From: Zhengitettix transpicula
Lineage: Eukaryota; Arthropoda; Insecta; Orthoptera; Tetrigidae
Assembly: GCA_037074705.1 (NCBI GenBank)
Contig: CM073591.1
Location: 39,164,587-39,228,586, forward strand
Length of the DNA stretch: 64,000 bases
Reading direction: 5' to 3'
In this document: positions 33,024-45,395 of the stretch, one piece after another
Numbering within the stretch: the first letter of the stretch is position 1
Layout: the number at the start of each line of letters is the position of its first letter
Notes under the pieces: model-generated
Database searches by the model: none
What the model was told of the DNA's origin: nothing
What the model saw: the letters and a program-made list of their open reading frames with translations, nothing else
Program-made: the position numbers and the translations under genes

Positions 33024-34088
33024 ATGGGTGATTTTGTTGAGCAAAGAACTTGCATCAAGTTTTGTTTGCTGAACAAATATTCTTGTGCGGACACGTTGAA
33101 AATGTTGTGGAAGGCCTTTGGTGATCAAACTATGGCACAAAAAAACGTTTATAAGTGGTACAATGAGTTCAAAGAGGGCCGAGAACGCGTTGAAGACGAA
33201 CCGCGCTCTGGACGACCATCAACGTCTACCGACGAGGGCCACGTCCAGAAATCAAAGATTTGGTGCTTTAAAATCGTCGATGGACAATTAGAGTTCTCGC
33301 TGATAGTGTTGTAACATCGTTTTGCTCAGCCCAAACATTTTGAAGAATGTTTTGTGTCTCAAACGCGTCAAGTCTCGATTGGTGCCAAAATTGGTCAATT
33401 TTTTGGAAAAATGCGTCGCGTTGATGTGTGTGAAACTTTGCTGTCTGACTATCAGGACCACTTGAAATGCATCATTACTGGAGACCAGACTTGGATTTAC
33501 GCATACGACCCTGAAACCACCGACCAATCCAGCGAATATCGTGCAAAAGGTGAAGCAAGACCGAAAAGACCACGGCAAAGTCGATCGAAAATCAAGGTCA
33601 TGTTGACAGTTTTCTTTGATTATCGTGGTGTGGTGCACTATGAATTCCTTCCGCCGGGCCAAACTGTCAACAAAGAATATTATTTGAGCGTTAAGTGTCA
33701 TTTGCGTGAAGCTATTCGTCTGAAACGGCCGGAATTATGGGCGAACAACTCTTGGTTCCTTCATCACGATAATGCACCATGTCAGACTGCATTGGTTCTT
33801 CGCGACTTTTTTGCCAAAAACTCGACTCATATCGTTCCTCAACCACCGTATTCGCCTTATTTGGCTCCGTGCGACTTCTGGCTATTCAGCAAACTCAAAA
33901 GGCCAATGCGGGGACGCCGTTTTGACACGATTGAGGAGATAAAAACCGAATCGAAGAAGGTCTTGAAGGCTATACCAGAAAAAGACTATTCCGACTGTTT
34001 CGAGGACTGGAAAAAGCGTTGGAAAAAGTGCGTTTTATCGGACGGGATTACTTTGAAGGGGATTAAATTGATTTGTAAGAATAAATAA
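33024..34088 (+). pseudogene. mariner transposase, frameshifted
   Basis: Would cut and paste the element by DDD chemistry. The N-terminal DNA-binding half starts MGDFVEQRTCIKFC at 33024 and reaches SGRPSTSTDE. The catalytic half resumes in frame (33354-34088) and shows all three acids: Asp in TGDQTW (33483-33485), Asp in HHDNAP (33768-33770) and Asp in APCDFWLF (33873-33875), the last two separated by 34 residues. Lesions: single-base losses near 33246, 33336 and 33408, whose net effect restores frame, and a stop at 33269-33271. Two family-conserved residues are also changed: TGDET is TGDQT, and YSPDLAP is YSPYLAP (Tyr codon 33858-33860). The total span, about 355 codons, is normal for the family. 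Dead without question. Confidence 0.95.
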
Positions 34089-34111
34089 ATAATTTATATT
34101 TTATAAATAAA

Positions 34112-34137
34112 TTCACCTTACTTTTTGTTCACAGTGG
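34112..34137 (-). repeat. mariner right terminal inverted repeat
   Basis: Ends ...TTCACAGTGG, followed by the TA duplication. Mismatches to the left repeat fall at repeat positions 10, 11 and 20. Confidence 0.93.
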
Positions 34138-34139
34138 TA

Positions 34140-35570
34140 TAGGCTCATGTTCTTGAAATTTTGGCCACGATTAACCTGAGTCTTTCATAGGAAATATTGA
34201 TGGTGGTAGCTGGTAATTAATTTGCTTTATATAAAATCAGTATTGGTAAAATTAAAATTACATTATTAAATAATTTAATTATTAAATTGCCCGTACAAAA
34301 AAACTTTGCATGTTAATTTATAATATTAATTAAAATTCAGAATAATCAAATCATGCTTAATAAAAAATCGATACTATACTATTTTTTAACGTCCCCTTTC
34401 CCCAGCCTTTGTCGCAATGGTGATTGGAAATAAATACGAGGTGAAGTTAAACAAGGGACTGGGGCAGTTAATTTTAAACAGAGATAAAAGTAGCCCGCGA
34501 CGAATCCGAACACGAGTCTAGCATGTCGACAGTCCTAATGTTTGGCGACGGCTGCTTCTGGTGTTCGTTGTAATCCTTGATGTGAGCTGAGGTATTGTGG
34601 AGGAGCCGCCTCGGATCGCTTTGCAATGGCGCGGAAGCAAGGAGAAAACCGCACGCACCTGTGTTTGCCCAGGCCATAAACGTCAATTGGGATCAGCGAT
34701 GCGTGCGTTAGGGGGTCAGGGGTGGCGTGCCTGCCCGCAGGGGGGCGTGTAATCTCTTGGCAACCAGGTGGCCCGTAGCGCTCCCGCTGCCCCAGCTCCA
34801 GGGCCTCCGCTCTGGCCCGGACTCTTACTGAAGTTTCATAGTTTACAGACAGATCTTTATCTAATATTGATAGCTAATCTTTAAATAAATACGAAGTTGT
34901 ATTCTGTACTATTTAAATGAACAATATAAAATATAATCGCAGTCAATCAACAACGTTCGTCGTCAAGGCAATCCTATCGGATTGCGACGTAATAAACTCT
35001 TTCCTTTCCAATTATGTATCATCTGCAGCGTATCAGCTTTACGTATTAGCTGATACTACAGTTCCCCTGAAGTTTTGTTGAAATATATATGAGAAGGACA
35101 ACAGAAAATAAGAATGGGAAAGTAAAAAAGAAAAATTCCAACTCCTTGGTTAAAGAAAATATTTTTTTAAGTAAAAAAATAATAATTATAACTATTAAAA
35201 CTGCAAATATTAGATTAATAAATTTACTGAAATTAATTATTATAATTGATACAAATTGTATATCCTTTCGAAGAAATTTTTGGGCCCAGTGTTGTGCTCG
35301 TTAAGGAAATGACATAACTGTATCATTTTTATTTCGTAGTAAATAATACTTTGCTATACCTCTGCATTTATAACATATAATAGTAATTTTCATTCACTCC
35401 GTTGTTTACGCTTTGAATATGTGGTATTCGATTGGTGAAAAAAATTAGTCATGATATTAATGGGACATTTCGCGGCAAATCAACCAAATGATGCACTTTT
35501 ATACAACAACAAAATTTTGGTACTTTAACTCACTCAGTATTTAGTGTACCAAAACAAATAGCCAATAAAG
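34140..35570. other. AT-rich with a GC-rich island at 34.48-34.82 kb
   Basis: The island (about 34480-34820) is CpG-rich and carries a 70-codon minus-strand frame (34474-34686) without a domain. It could be a promoter-type island or a GC-rich repeat. Outside it nothing is recognised. Confidence 0.4.
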
Positions 35571-35956
35571 TCAGAAAAAATGAGTATTTATTACAATGAA
35601 ATTGGAGAATTATGTCTCCGGAAATTTTAAATTGCAAATATTAAGTCAGTAATTTTAAAGAAATTTCCAACCGTTTTTTGGGGGTTGACTTTCATCAGGT
35701 TTAATAAAGTTCTTATGTTACTACTGTAACAATTTGTAATTTAAAATAATAAGATTGACGAAAATAAAAATATAATTATAAATTAAGTAATATTGAATAT
35801 TTATTACAATTAAATTGGAGAATTATATCTCATAAAATACCCCCAAAAATTATAACGTTACATCCAAAATTTGGGAGGGCAGTATTTGTTTTGTAATATC
35901 ATGAGATATAATTACGAAATTAATTTTAATAAATATCCAATATTTAACTTTATTGG
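35571..35956. repeat. Composite inverted/direct repeat element with hammerhead-like motif
   Basis: Left arm 35571-35618 (CCAATAAAGT ... TATTTATTACAATGAAATTGG ... TCTC) returns inverted at 35903-35956. A direct copy of its inner part is at 35794-35831, and that copy also pairs perfectly with its neighbour (35821-35833 with 35901-35913). Between left arm and direct copy is a minus-strand CTGATGA (35698-35692) followed by a CAACC/GGTTG stem and GAAAT. No coding sequence. Probably a decayed PLE or a small element built from PLE-like ends. Confidence 0.6.
35660..35699 (-). ncRNA. Hammerhead-like motif in the composite repeat
   Basis: Minus strand: CCTGATGAAAGT, stem CAACC/GGTTG, then GAAAT (35666-35662). 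The core is perfect CTGATGA; GAAAC is GAAAT. No upstream stem I or cleavage triplet is identified. Confidence 0.4.
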
Positions 35957-37746
35957 GTAATATATTTATTTTATTTAAACTTAATGTCAATATTTTAAAA
36001 ATATAGGTTATTGTCTGCTCCTTTAAGAGCTAGAGTGCTTAATTTGACTTCATTTTAAACGTCTTGGATATGGCTATTTTATTATATGGCCAGGTTTCTT
36101 GACATTAATAATTAAAAGTCTCAAAAAATATGATTTAACCTCAAATATAACAAAGCGTACTTTTTAAACATTTTTTCTTACTAATATATTGTAAACATTC
36201 ATAATGTGATAGCAGTGGGATCATGGTGAAATAAAAAATAATGAACTTTCACGTCCTCATCACTTAACTACTTTTTATTTCTCTTTCAAAGAGAACTTCA
36301 GAATAATTACTGTGTTCGATTCCTTTTACAACTTGTGGTTATGATTGTGCTTTGAGACTCTTCCTTTTGGATTTACCTTGGAGTCGACTTTTGAATAATA
36401 TCACTCACTGGTACATTACGAATATCCTCAAGTCAGCGTACCGGGAAAAAAAATGTGAAGGTCCATGTGGATGTAAGAACGTAATCTTTACTGTTTGATT
36501 GTCTTCACCGGAGTCAAGAACAGTTTTATAGAGTTTTAAAAGAAAACTCTAGCAGTTTCAGAACTTTACAACGAATAATTTATTTATTAGTCAACCCGCT
36601 TGAGACTTAGAAATTTTGCGACTTTGTACGAAGGCCTAATCAAAAATATATTTTAGACTGAACGAATTAAAAAAAAGAGTAATATTTCCCAGATATAATT
36701 AACCCTGTGGGATTTGTTGAAATTGGCGATGGGAAGTTTATTTGATCTGGAATGACCCGAATTATTTCTCTCGCCTTAGAATGAATTTGTACTGGGAGAC
36801 GTTAGTCATTATTGGTGATAGGATCTCGCGAAATAAAATAAAATTATGAATACCCTGCTCGAAATTGAATTTATCGGCTGACGTAAGCACTGGGAAACAA
36901 CGCGCCGAGGAAAGAGCGAGATGAAGAGACTGGATATTAAAAGAAGAGATTCGACAGTTGCGTGTTAACATGTAAATGAAGACGGGGTATTTATTTCAGG
37001 TTAATTAATAGAATTTAAAAATTTTACTCAAAGACAGGAGCAAATTATTGAACATTAAACACATGACTGGTCAGAAATATACTAAAAACCTATAATTGGA
37101 AGCATTTAGAGACCCAGTATCAAAGGGAAAAGAAGGAATAAAAGAGGATCAAATAATTTAAAATGATGTCCATAATACCCCATTTTATGTTTAGGGAACC
37201 GGGATGAAATTAACAGTTCGAGAGTAGTTCATGCGGAAAATCAAATCATTACTGTTGAAATTCCACGTATCACGAGTTTTCGCTATTTGCTTAATTTGTT
37301 TACTATACACTGAATCACAATGGAAAGAAAAGTAATTAGTAACAGCCATTGGCCATTGGCCGTTAACTTTTAACTGTATAACAAACATAAAGCAAAAATC
37401 AAACATTATCAGCGTTAGGAATACTGAATACCCATAATTCTACACTTTTTGTGTCGCGTCCTTCCTAATATTTTTCTGTGTGATATGTCAAAACTATAAT
37501 TTTACGCAAAGCAAGAAGTTGAACGAATTTATAAACGGCTTTTTTTATTTTGGCAATTTTTGTGTCATACACACTGTTATTTTAAAATAGGTACCGATTT
37601 GACCTTGAAGCTGTTCCTTGCGCCGACGAATAAAATTCATGCGGCGTTGTCACATTATTGTCCACGAAGCTGCAGGAAGGGTTTTTTTCGTCATTCATTA
37701 TTCACGAAGTGGCTATTTTCCCCTAATTATCTGATCTCATCTGACA
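35957..37746. other. AT-rich, nothing recognised
   Basis: Only short frames (69-78 codons) without domains. Confidence 0.45.
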
Positions 37747-38453
37747 AATCTGTGGTATTTGATTTGATTTATTTTATTCCATTAGTCCTCGTATGAGGAA
37801 ATAGGATACGTCATTACTCAAAATTACAATATAATTATTGGTTGCTACAATTAGAAGTTAACATAAAAGTAATAAAAATCGGGAACACAAATTTACGTGT
37901 CCAATTTAAGTGGGAGAACTTTACAGTAATAACAAAAATAATAATTCTTTAACTATACTAAGATATTGTAAATAATATAATATTTACAGTACTAAAAAAT
38001 CATTACGCCAAATAAAAAATTAATGATTAGAGGATAAACTATCATAAAATATTGGATTACACATCACACAAGAATAAACACAAAACCTGACACACGACCA
38101 CTAGAAGGAAACACAAACGACGGACAAGTCACTTCACAAAATAGAGCGACGAGGAATCTGCAAACTCCAGGTCGTACATGCAACAAACAAGCAAAAGAAC
38201 AGAAAAGACCAACAGAGACCGAGGAAGTTATGAAATAAGTCGTTTTATGAGCAACACATTCAACACTTTTGCAGAATAACTAAAAATAATTATGTATTAG
38301 GGGAACGATCAAGAAACTCCTGTACTGAGTATAACGCGCCATTCGAAAGAATATATTTACTTGAATCCCAAAAGTTGTTATTGTTCTTTACATCTGTAGG
38401 GAGGCAATTGTATAAAACTATCCCTGAATGGCGAATGTGTTAGTTTTAATAAC
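37747..38453 (-). mobile_element. Non-LTR retrotransposon 3' end, inverted copy
   Basis: About 707 bases on the minus strand, matching 40190-40882 on the plus strand. The 5' part encodes the tail of a LINE ORF2: GIVLYNCLPTDVKN then LYSVQEFLDRSPNT and a stop (38424-38290). This fits the pattern seen at the C-terminus of many insect LINE reverse-transcriptase proteins (G..LYN.LP..IK ... FYSV.EFL). The rest is 3' UTR ending in AATAAAATAAATCAAATCAAA. No catalytic reverse-transcriptase motif is present. Both copies begin at the same point (GTTATTAAAACTAACACATT) with the same in-frame TAA. Confidence 0.7.
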
Positions 38454-39742
38454 ACTAAATAATAACAGCCATATTTGAAAATAGCTGTAGAGTGAATGAA
38501 GCTTGTGGTAAATACCTTCAAAACGTCTTTAAATTTACTCAATAATGATATTTTATAGCTAATTCATTGCAATGGGGCACTTTTTCTAATTATTTACATT
38601 TGGAAGAAGTATAAATTAATGTTTTATTGGGTACGTTGATTTTAACACTCTATCCCGTTGGCCAACCCATCTGCATTGTTTCATGGTACCAGTCGTATTT
38701 AGCTGCAGAGTGAAAGTTGGTAAGACTGAATGGCGGGCTGAAGACACGTTGAAGTGAAGGAGAGTAGTAAGAGAGAGATAAAGGCAGAGGCCCTTAGAGC
38801 CACGCGAAGGGGAGTTTTATGGGGATAGCGAGGGGGTTCGTGCCGAGATTGCAACGTGTAAGATGGAGAAAACCCCTGGGGAAAAGAAGGGAGGCAGAAC
38901 ACGCACGAGGTGGAAACATGGCGAATCTATACTGACGACTCCTTCCTCCGCGAATCAAATCGAAGCTCTATTCTATTGTATTTAGAGTAATATTTCATTA
39001 ATAAAATATTCATGTGCAATTTCATCAGTTTCTAATAACATGTATTGCGCGATATATTATTGTTTGCTGTGGACTATTAATACATCTATCAATTCCTGCA
39101 AACAATAAAAAAAATTACACTTTTTTTAGATTTAGAGTTAATCATTACTAACGTAGTTGACAGGTCTTAAATTTCAACGTAAACATATTAATATTTCAAC
39201 GTTTTTTTAAACAGTTTTATTTTGAATTGTGACTTACCGTTTAAATTAAATTAAATATAATCATTTATTACACTGAATTATTTTTTTGGACTTTGTTCAA
39301 GAAACTGCACAACTTTAACTCCCACCCACCGCTATGCCACTGATATTGAACTCCAATTACGTGGGAACTGTTACCAATCAACTTCACGACCCCCATAAAC
39401 TATCGAATCAACTTCAATTTAAATCATTTTGAACAGTTTATAATTATACCCCTGTCACCTCCACACGAATGTTGAAGACGCTCAACTGGGATTTAAAATA
39501 ATGATGATATTATTAATACCGTCATATTAGTGCATGATTCACTGAGTGGTGACCCAGGACACTTATTAGTAATAAAATGGGAAATATTCAACTTTCGTTA
39601 AGAGATATTTTTTATGTTGATAAACTATGTCTCAGATAGCTGACTGCTAAGTTATTCAGTTATTCACTTAGTACAGTTGCAGTAAATAACAGACGGAAAA
39701 TGAGTCTTTCCTGATCACTGTAACAGATCACTAATTAAAGTG
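38454..39742. other. Spacer inside the LINE-tail inverted repeat (left part)
   Basis: No gene. A purine-rich patch at 38700-38930 shows a 67-codon minus-strand frame with no domain. Otherwise AT-rich. Confidence 0.4.
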
Positions 39743-39858
39743 CACTGCCTTCCTCTACCCTACCGCATCCCCCCCTATCGAATCCCTTCCTATGCTATTC
39801 AAGGGGAGTTGCCACCATGTGGATTTCCGTCATGTAGCCTGTTACTAAAAAAAAGAAT
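39743..39858 (+). mobile_element. Hairpin-headed retroposon, 5'-truncated copy
   Basis: TGCCTTCCTCTACCCTACCG through ATGTAGCCTGTTACT and an A8 tail. Sense strand is plus. Consistent with a short 5'-truncated insertion. Confidence 0.8.
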
Positions 39859-39975
39859 ATTGAAAACACTTGCAAACCTTTATTCTAAAGTAATTATATT
39901 TACAATACACCGTTCATTGACACAGAGAAAAAAATCTTTCGACCAAAGCTCAGCACTAAATGTACGGAATTAGGA

Positions 39976-40032
39976 TCCGGTCCGGGAATCTAACTCAGGA
40001 CCTCTGCTTTAGACGCGGTGCTACCCTGGTTA
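39976..40032 (-). repeat. tRNA-derived SINE head
   Basis: On the minus strand: AACCAGGGTAGCACCGCGTC, then AGCAGAGGTCCTGAGTTAGA, TTCCCGGACCGGA. The B box is GAGTTAGATTCCC, the same altered form seen at 4884-4896, and GGTCCGG also matches, so it probably belongs to that SINE family. Confidence 0.5.
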
Positions 40033-40189
40033 GGTAAAACCTTTTTCTATCCGCCTACTATTTACTAAATCATATTCCTATTCCGTTAATTCTGTTTCGT
40101 AGTCCTTCGAGCTTGAGCTTTGATTGAAATCTGGTGAATTAATTTATAAATTTATTATAATCAGACCCACTTCAGGCAGGTAAGTTACT

Positions 40190-40882
40190 GTTATTAAAAC
40201 TAACACATTCACAATTCAGGGATAGTTTTATACAATAGTCTCCCTACACATGTAAAGAACAATAACAACTACAAGAGTTTTGGGATTCAGTGTAAAAATA
40301 TTCTTCCGAATGGCGCGTTTTACTCAGTACAGGAGTTTCTTGATCCTTCCCCTAATACATTATTATTTTTTGTTATACTGCAAAAGTGTTGAATGTTTTG
40401 CTCATAAAAGATCTTATTTCATAACTTGATTAGTCTCTGTTGGTCTTTTCTGCTCTTTTGATTGTTTATTGCATGTACGGCCTGGAGTTTGCAGATTCAT
40501 CGTGGCTCTGTTTCGTCGTTTGTCTTTCCCCTATTATGTGACATGTTTTTGTGTTTATTTTCGTGTGATGTGTAATTCTATATTTTATATAGTTAATTAT
40601 CGAATCATTAATTTTTTACCAGTACGTAATGAATTTTTTTGAATACTGTAAATATTATATTATACCCTTAGTATAGTTAAAGAATTATTATTTTTGTTAT
40701 TATTACTATATAGTTCTTTTACTTATGTTGGACAGGAATTTTTTTTTTACGATTTTTTTATGTTAACTTCTAATTGTTTATATTTGTAGCATTCAATAAT
40801 TATTTTGTAATTTTATGTAACGAGGTCTCATATTTCCCCATACGAGGAGTAATGAAATAAAATAAATCAAATACCACAGATT
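40190..40882 (+). mobile_element. Non-LTR retrotransposon 3' end, direct copy
   Basis: About 693 bases. Coding tail GIVLYNSLPTHVKNNNNYKS then FYSVQEFLDPSPNT (from 40213), running to a TGA about 60 codons on, longer than the other copy because its stop is lost. The 3' UTR ends GTAATGAAATAAAATAAATC followed by AAATACCACAGATT. Clearly diverged from 37747-38453, so the two are separate old insertions or a very old inverted duplication. Confidence 0.72.
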
Positions 40883-42496
40883 CAGTATTTTCAACCATTC
40901 CACAACTGTTATTTGTGCGACGGTAGACCTCGTCTCTAACTCTCGTTGGGGTAGTCATGAGTTACTGCCAGTGAAGTATATAAAATTTAATTAAGTACAA
41001 CTATTTACTAATTATTACATTTTCTAAGATCTTATTAATACTAAAAATGAACAGTTTTCGGATAGATTAATAAATTCATTGCCTAAATAGTACGCACCAC
41101 ACTACAGATTTTTCTATTAAATTTTTTAATAAATATTCCGAGACCAATTGGGGTTTTTATATCCGTCGCTAACTGTTAAACGAGCTGTATCCCGTTATTT
41201 AAAAATACTCTTGACGCAGCACTAGTAAAGAAATAAAAATTTTCAATATGCATTTATCAGATGTGAATAATTTCGATGAAGGGCAGATTCAAGAATGTTA
41301 CCAAAAAAAATCTCAAATAAAAAATCCAGACCTATTTCGTGTAGTGCATGATTATTATATTTTCCAAGTATCTGTTTCTATTTGAAATTTATCCTTTTTA
41401 AATCAAAGCAGCTATTTATTAAATATTTCAGGAAAAAAAGGCATCCGGCAAGAATTAAAATTCTTGTGAGTACGAAAATCTCAGTTTTGGAGTATTGGAA
41501 GTAGAGAATATACAAAACATCAGACGTTTTGAAGAATCAGAAGCAAGCGGATGGTTGCCTGGTGTATCTGTTGGACCAGGGATTTGCGATCTTACAACGA
41601 TGGCGGTCGATGGCACAAACTACAATAGGAATGTCGTGACCCAAATTTAACGTATGTTCATCTACCTGTAAGTTCCAGAGCCGTTGATTAAATTAAAAAT
41701 TATTTCCACCTTCAAGATGAACTCGAAGCATAAAGTCCGGACGGCATAGAGAGGTTGATCACAGACTGCTGCATCTGCAACTATTCGAGTTATGTTATCT
41801 ACAATTTTCATCTCAAAAACAGACAATGGAACTATCCATAGAGACCACCACTGTATTGTTTTGCAACTCTTCCAGTTCCACCAAACCAAGCTTGACTGAA
41901 TATCTATAACGCTACCATCAATTTACAAAACACAATTGGTTTTCTAATTTAAATGCTATCAAATCAACCCGCAAAATCCCTGATATTATAATTTTATGAC
42001 ACTGGGTGGCGAGGAGACATGCACAACCCCTTGGATCTGTCGGTGTTCCGACCAAGGTATCCTCCTTTCCCACAAGATAAGACTTGACAGGTCAACGACC
42101 GCCACAGCCTCGTGTCAGGCGTTTGGTTTTCCTGGAAAGGACTTTCTCCAGAGCGATAACCACATGCGTTAGGAGAAATGTGGAACTGTCTTCCCGGTTG
42201 AGTAACCTCCAGATTCAGTAGCAAAGTCTCTCCTCAAAAATCAGCATTTACAAAATCACTAAGTTCAAATATTGAAGAAGACGAAAAAAGAAACCGGAAT
42301 TGTAACACGAGTATACTATATCATTTGCTTTTGAATGAATTTTTTGGCTAATACTTCTCTTCCTTGCTCGTTTTCTGTTGAGTATTCTGTTACAAGGGTG
42401 AACACGCATGAGATCAGCAACCAGGATTTTATAACGCGACACTCATAGCTACTACGTAGTAATAAATAGACAAATTCAAATTGACTTAAATTCTTA
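40883..42496. other. Non-coding
   Basis: Frames at 41662-41889 and 41994-42224 (minus) are 75-76 codons without a family. The segment 41990-42240 is GC-richer than its surroundings and may be an unrecognised repeat. Confidence 0.4.
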
Positions 42497-42800
42497 TTGT
42501 AATAGTCGGCCAGCTGCCTCCTAAACTGGTCAAGACTCGGAAAATGGAATGCTGCGGCCCCATAGTAAACCCCTCTCCTACCATCAGGACGTGGGAAGAG
42601 TACCAAATGCCCGGCCTACCTAATGCAGGTATTTCTAGGTTTGTGCCTGAATCATTTTTATGCGAATTGCCGGGTAGGATCCGTAAAACTACACCCTTGG
42701 CTATCTTGCTCTACCTTTCCGAATCCCTCTTTTCCGTCCCTTTCCTATGCTGTAAGAGGGTAATGGAAACTATGCGGATTAGCTATATGTAGCCTGTCTA
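42497..42800 (+). mobile_element. Hairpin-headed retroposon, 5'-truncated copy
   Basis: ATAGTCGGCCAGCTGCCTCC through TATGTAGCCTGTC aligns to the last 300 bases of copy G with many substitutions. An old, 5'-truncated copy without a clear tail. Confidence 0.75.
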
Positions 42801-44888
42801 CACCTTCTTCTTCAATTACTTTAATGATTACATATTTTAAACACATCTGAAGTTCCTTTTTAAATTATACAAATATAAGAATTTTTAATTAACGGAATGA
42901 AAATGCAAAATTATTTTTTGCTTTAATATATTTCAATTAAAATTTATATTCTATGAATTAATATAAAGTATCACATTTAATGAAATCCTTTCGTCAGAAC
43001 TTTGGAACTAATTTGAAAATATTTTCATACAATTTTGTGCGATGCTTGATCAACTGTGAACTATATTTCGATTTCACTGACTTGTGAAGTAGGAAGATTC
43101 TTTCTTTACTGGGGCTTAAAGAAGGAAGATTTTTGGTGCATTTTCGATGTTTGATCCTCTATCATCTCCATTAACTCCAACTCCCAAGCAGCCTTTTTCA
43201 ACAAGTATTATTTTATCTGGTTCTTCATTTAATCAGAACTGTAAAGTTATTGTCCTAAATTTGTGTTACTTAATTAAATAAGATTAAATGAAAAGCGGTA
43301 TTTAATAATGCAGAAGTTTTTTAAAAAGTTTAAGTGTGGTTCAATGAAGAGCCAGGTCGTTTGTTACCTGCCACATCTAACGTACGTCTTTGCATTTAGC
43401 GACATTCGCATTTTTAATTGTACAGATTTAATCTAATCTGGTTATATAAGAGTCTAATAATAGTAATGAGTAATCAATATTAATACCATTCAACTATTGA
43501 GTGTGTACAATTCCAAATAGATTATTCCATTTTTGTGAGATATTTTAATTTACTGTCGTGGAGGATGACTGCTTTAGGTTGATCCCTATTAGACCAACTT
43601 TACACTACATCCATTGACCGAAACACTTTTTTCTTCAGTTAGATTATACTTGACCCAGCTATGACAACGAGCACTCAATCAGTTACCGTCCTTCATCGTC
43701 ATAGCTTTACCCGTCAAGTTTCTTACCATTGAAGTGAACTATTTTAGAATAAACAGAAAGATTATCTTACCCAGTCTTAATTTTTATAATTATAATTCAT
43801 TGCTTTATGTGCTATTGTTCCTTAAATATATAATTGACACGGTAGTGTTTTTTCCATACCTCTGTTTTATTTGTAGTATTTGTATCTAGGCGAACATTTA
43901 TAACCTTTTATGGAAAAAGCCCCTATAATAGAAAATAAAACGTAAAAAATGTGATCTATTTCTATGAAGAAGCTCATAACCGCATCTGCAACCTTCGGGA
44001 ATGAAATGACCACAGATTATTCACCTGCTGTTATGTTACTACTTACTAGGACTGGACGAATTTAGAGTTGAGTACTAGTGATTGCAGTATTTCTCAGTTG
44101 AATGTGGAATTCCTCAGGTTCCCGGATACGAGCACTTGGCTACCGGAAACTGTGTCCGGGAGACTCATCAAAGAACCATCCGTCTGACCATCGACAGTAG
44201 ACCACGCCCCCACAATGGTGTGTTGTCGCCTTTGAGACCCAAATATTTATGGCTATTTTATTCAGGTGGACATTGTGTCAGCAGGTGGCTCGGAGGAAGT
44301 ACAGCTTCCGGGGTGAACTTCTTTCATCCTTCGTGACTTGAGCCTCCGTCAAAAGGAAGGACTGCCACCAGCACTACTACGACGATGACACCAGAAAAAG
44401 ATCGCACAAAAATATTACATCCGCCCACCCCGTCCCCATGCTTCTAAAACCCTAACAAAATTGTGTAACTGGAGCGAGGAACGACGTTGCCAACAAGGGT
44501 CGGTGTTGGGGGGTTTACAAAAGCAGCGGTACCACAGTGAGATTAATGTTTTACTTACACGACGAGACTCAAACAGGTGAATAGCACTTAAAATGTGACA
44601 TCGCTTAAATAATCGCTGGGAAATAAACAAAATTACATTTATTTAATCGAAACAAATGGTGAATGTCTAACAAATAGATTGAATTCGTATAAAAGGGAAC
44701 TGAGGAGAGGCGGACTGAGAATAATAAATCACTGGTGATTAGCATGCAATACTATAATATTTTCTGGAATTTTAAATAAAAAAATTTATATTAATGACAT
44801 AAATTCGCAACACCATTTAGTGCAAATATAACGAAGTTATGGGCAATTAAAGACAAATGTATTTAATTTACATAAACAAGAGGACTGA
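42801..44888. other. AT-rich, no gene supported
   Basis: An 84-codon plus-strand frame at 44082-44336 lies in a GC-richer patch and resembles nothing I know. No repeats identified. Confidence 0.4.
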
Positions 44889-45038
44889 TACGGGGACGAG
44901 AATGAGACAATGGAGCAGGTAGATGAAGACGTATACCTGGGAAAATTATTAAACATCACATTACATAGGGATCTCTCACGCCACAAAAATCGTAAAGACG
45001 TAGGAAGGGCAAAGCTCCACGGGTACGTATTCTTTTGA
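44889..45038 (+). pseudogene. Possible LINE reverse-transcriptase fragment
   Basis: About 50 codons reading EQVDEDVYLGKLLNI ... TLHRDLS ... NRKDVGRAKLHGYVFF before a stop at 45036. This resembles the segment after the reverse-transcriptase palm in RTE/Jockey-type LINEs, where YLG is followed by a basic patch of the form R..LGRAAF. A stop sits immediately upstream. A weaker related segment may lie at 45185-45260. Short, so only tentative. Confidence 0.35.
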
Positions 45039-45251
45039 TCCCATCCAGGCTGTTCACACACTCTCTGAGAGACACGACTGTCAGACTCACATCTAACATG
45101 ACACATTATAATTTTGGAGGTTCACGTTACCAGTGTGACGAGTATTAAAATTTAATGTAACAGGAAATTATTAAATGAAAAGTGTTATGGAGCAGTAGAG
45201 AACGTAGTTACATATCTCTAAGACAGAAATGTGGACCTGGAAAATTATTTC

Positions 45252-45395
45252 TATCGTGGAAAATTTTCACTAATGTGTAGGCGAAACTAAAATAAGTTTG
45301 AGGAATGTTTTATGAACATTGTGTGTAAATATTTTAAAGGTAAAATAGTGCGTTGATAATAAATAATAAATTAGGAAAGTGGTGATAGAAAACAT
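45252..45395 (+). repeat. Direct repeat shared with 46989-47118
   Basis: ATCGTGG, GTGTGTAAATATTTTAAAGG, TAAAATAGTGCGTTGATAAT and GTGGTGATAG recur in the same order at 46989-47118 with substitutions. The later copy sits inside a PLE remnant, so this one may be PLE-derived too. Confidence 0.5.

Larger units (their letters stand above)
32832..34137 (+). mobile_element. Full-length mariner transposon, inactive
   Basis: A 1306-base element with 26-base terminal inverted repeats (32832-32857 and 34112-34137; three mismatches), both starting CCACTGTGA, flanked by TA on each side (32830-32831, 34138-34139). TA duplication, size and transposase all fit Tc1/mariner, mariner branch (D,D34D). Inside is a single transposase gene with several lesions. 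The ends are well preserved, so it could in principle be moved by a transposase supplied from another copy, but this copy cannot make one. Confidence 0.95.

Noticed and set aside
33858..33860. The Tyr in YSPYLAP as loss of the third catalytic acid of the mariner transposase
   Set aside because: Counting 34 residues from the second Asp (33768) lands on the Asp of APCDFWLF (33873), which is intact. The Tyr replaces a conserved but different Asp.
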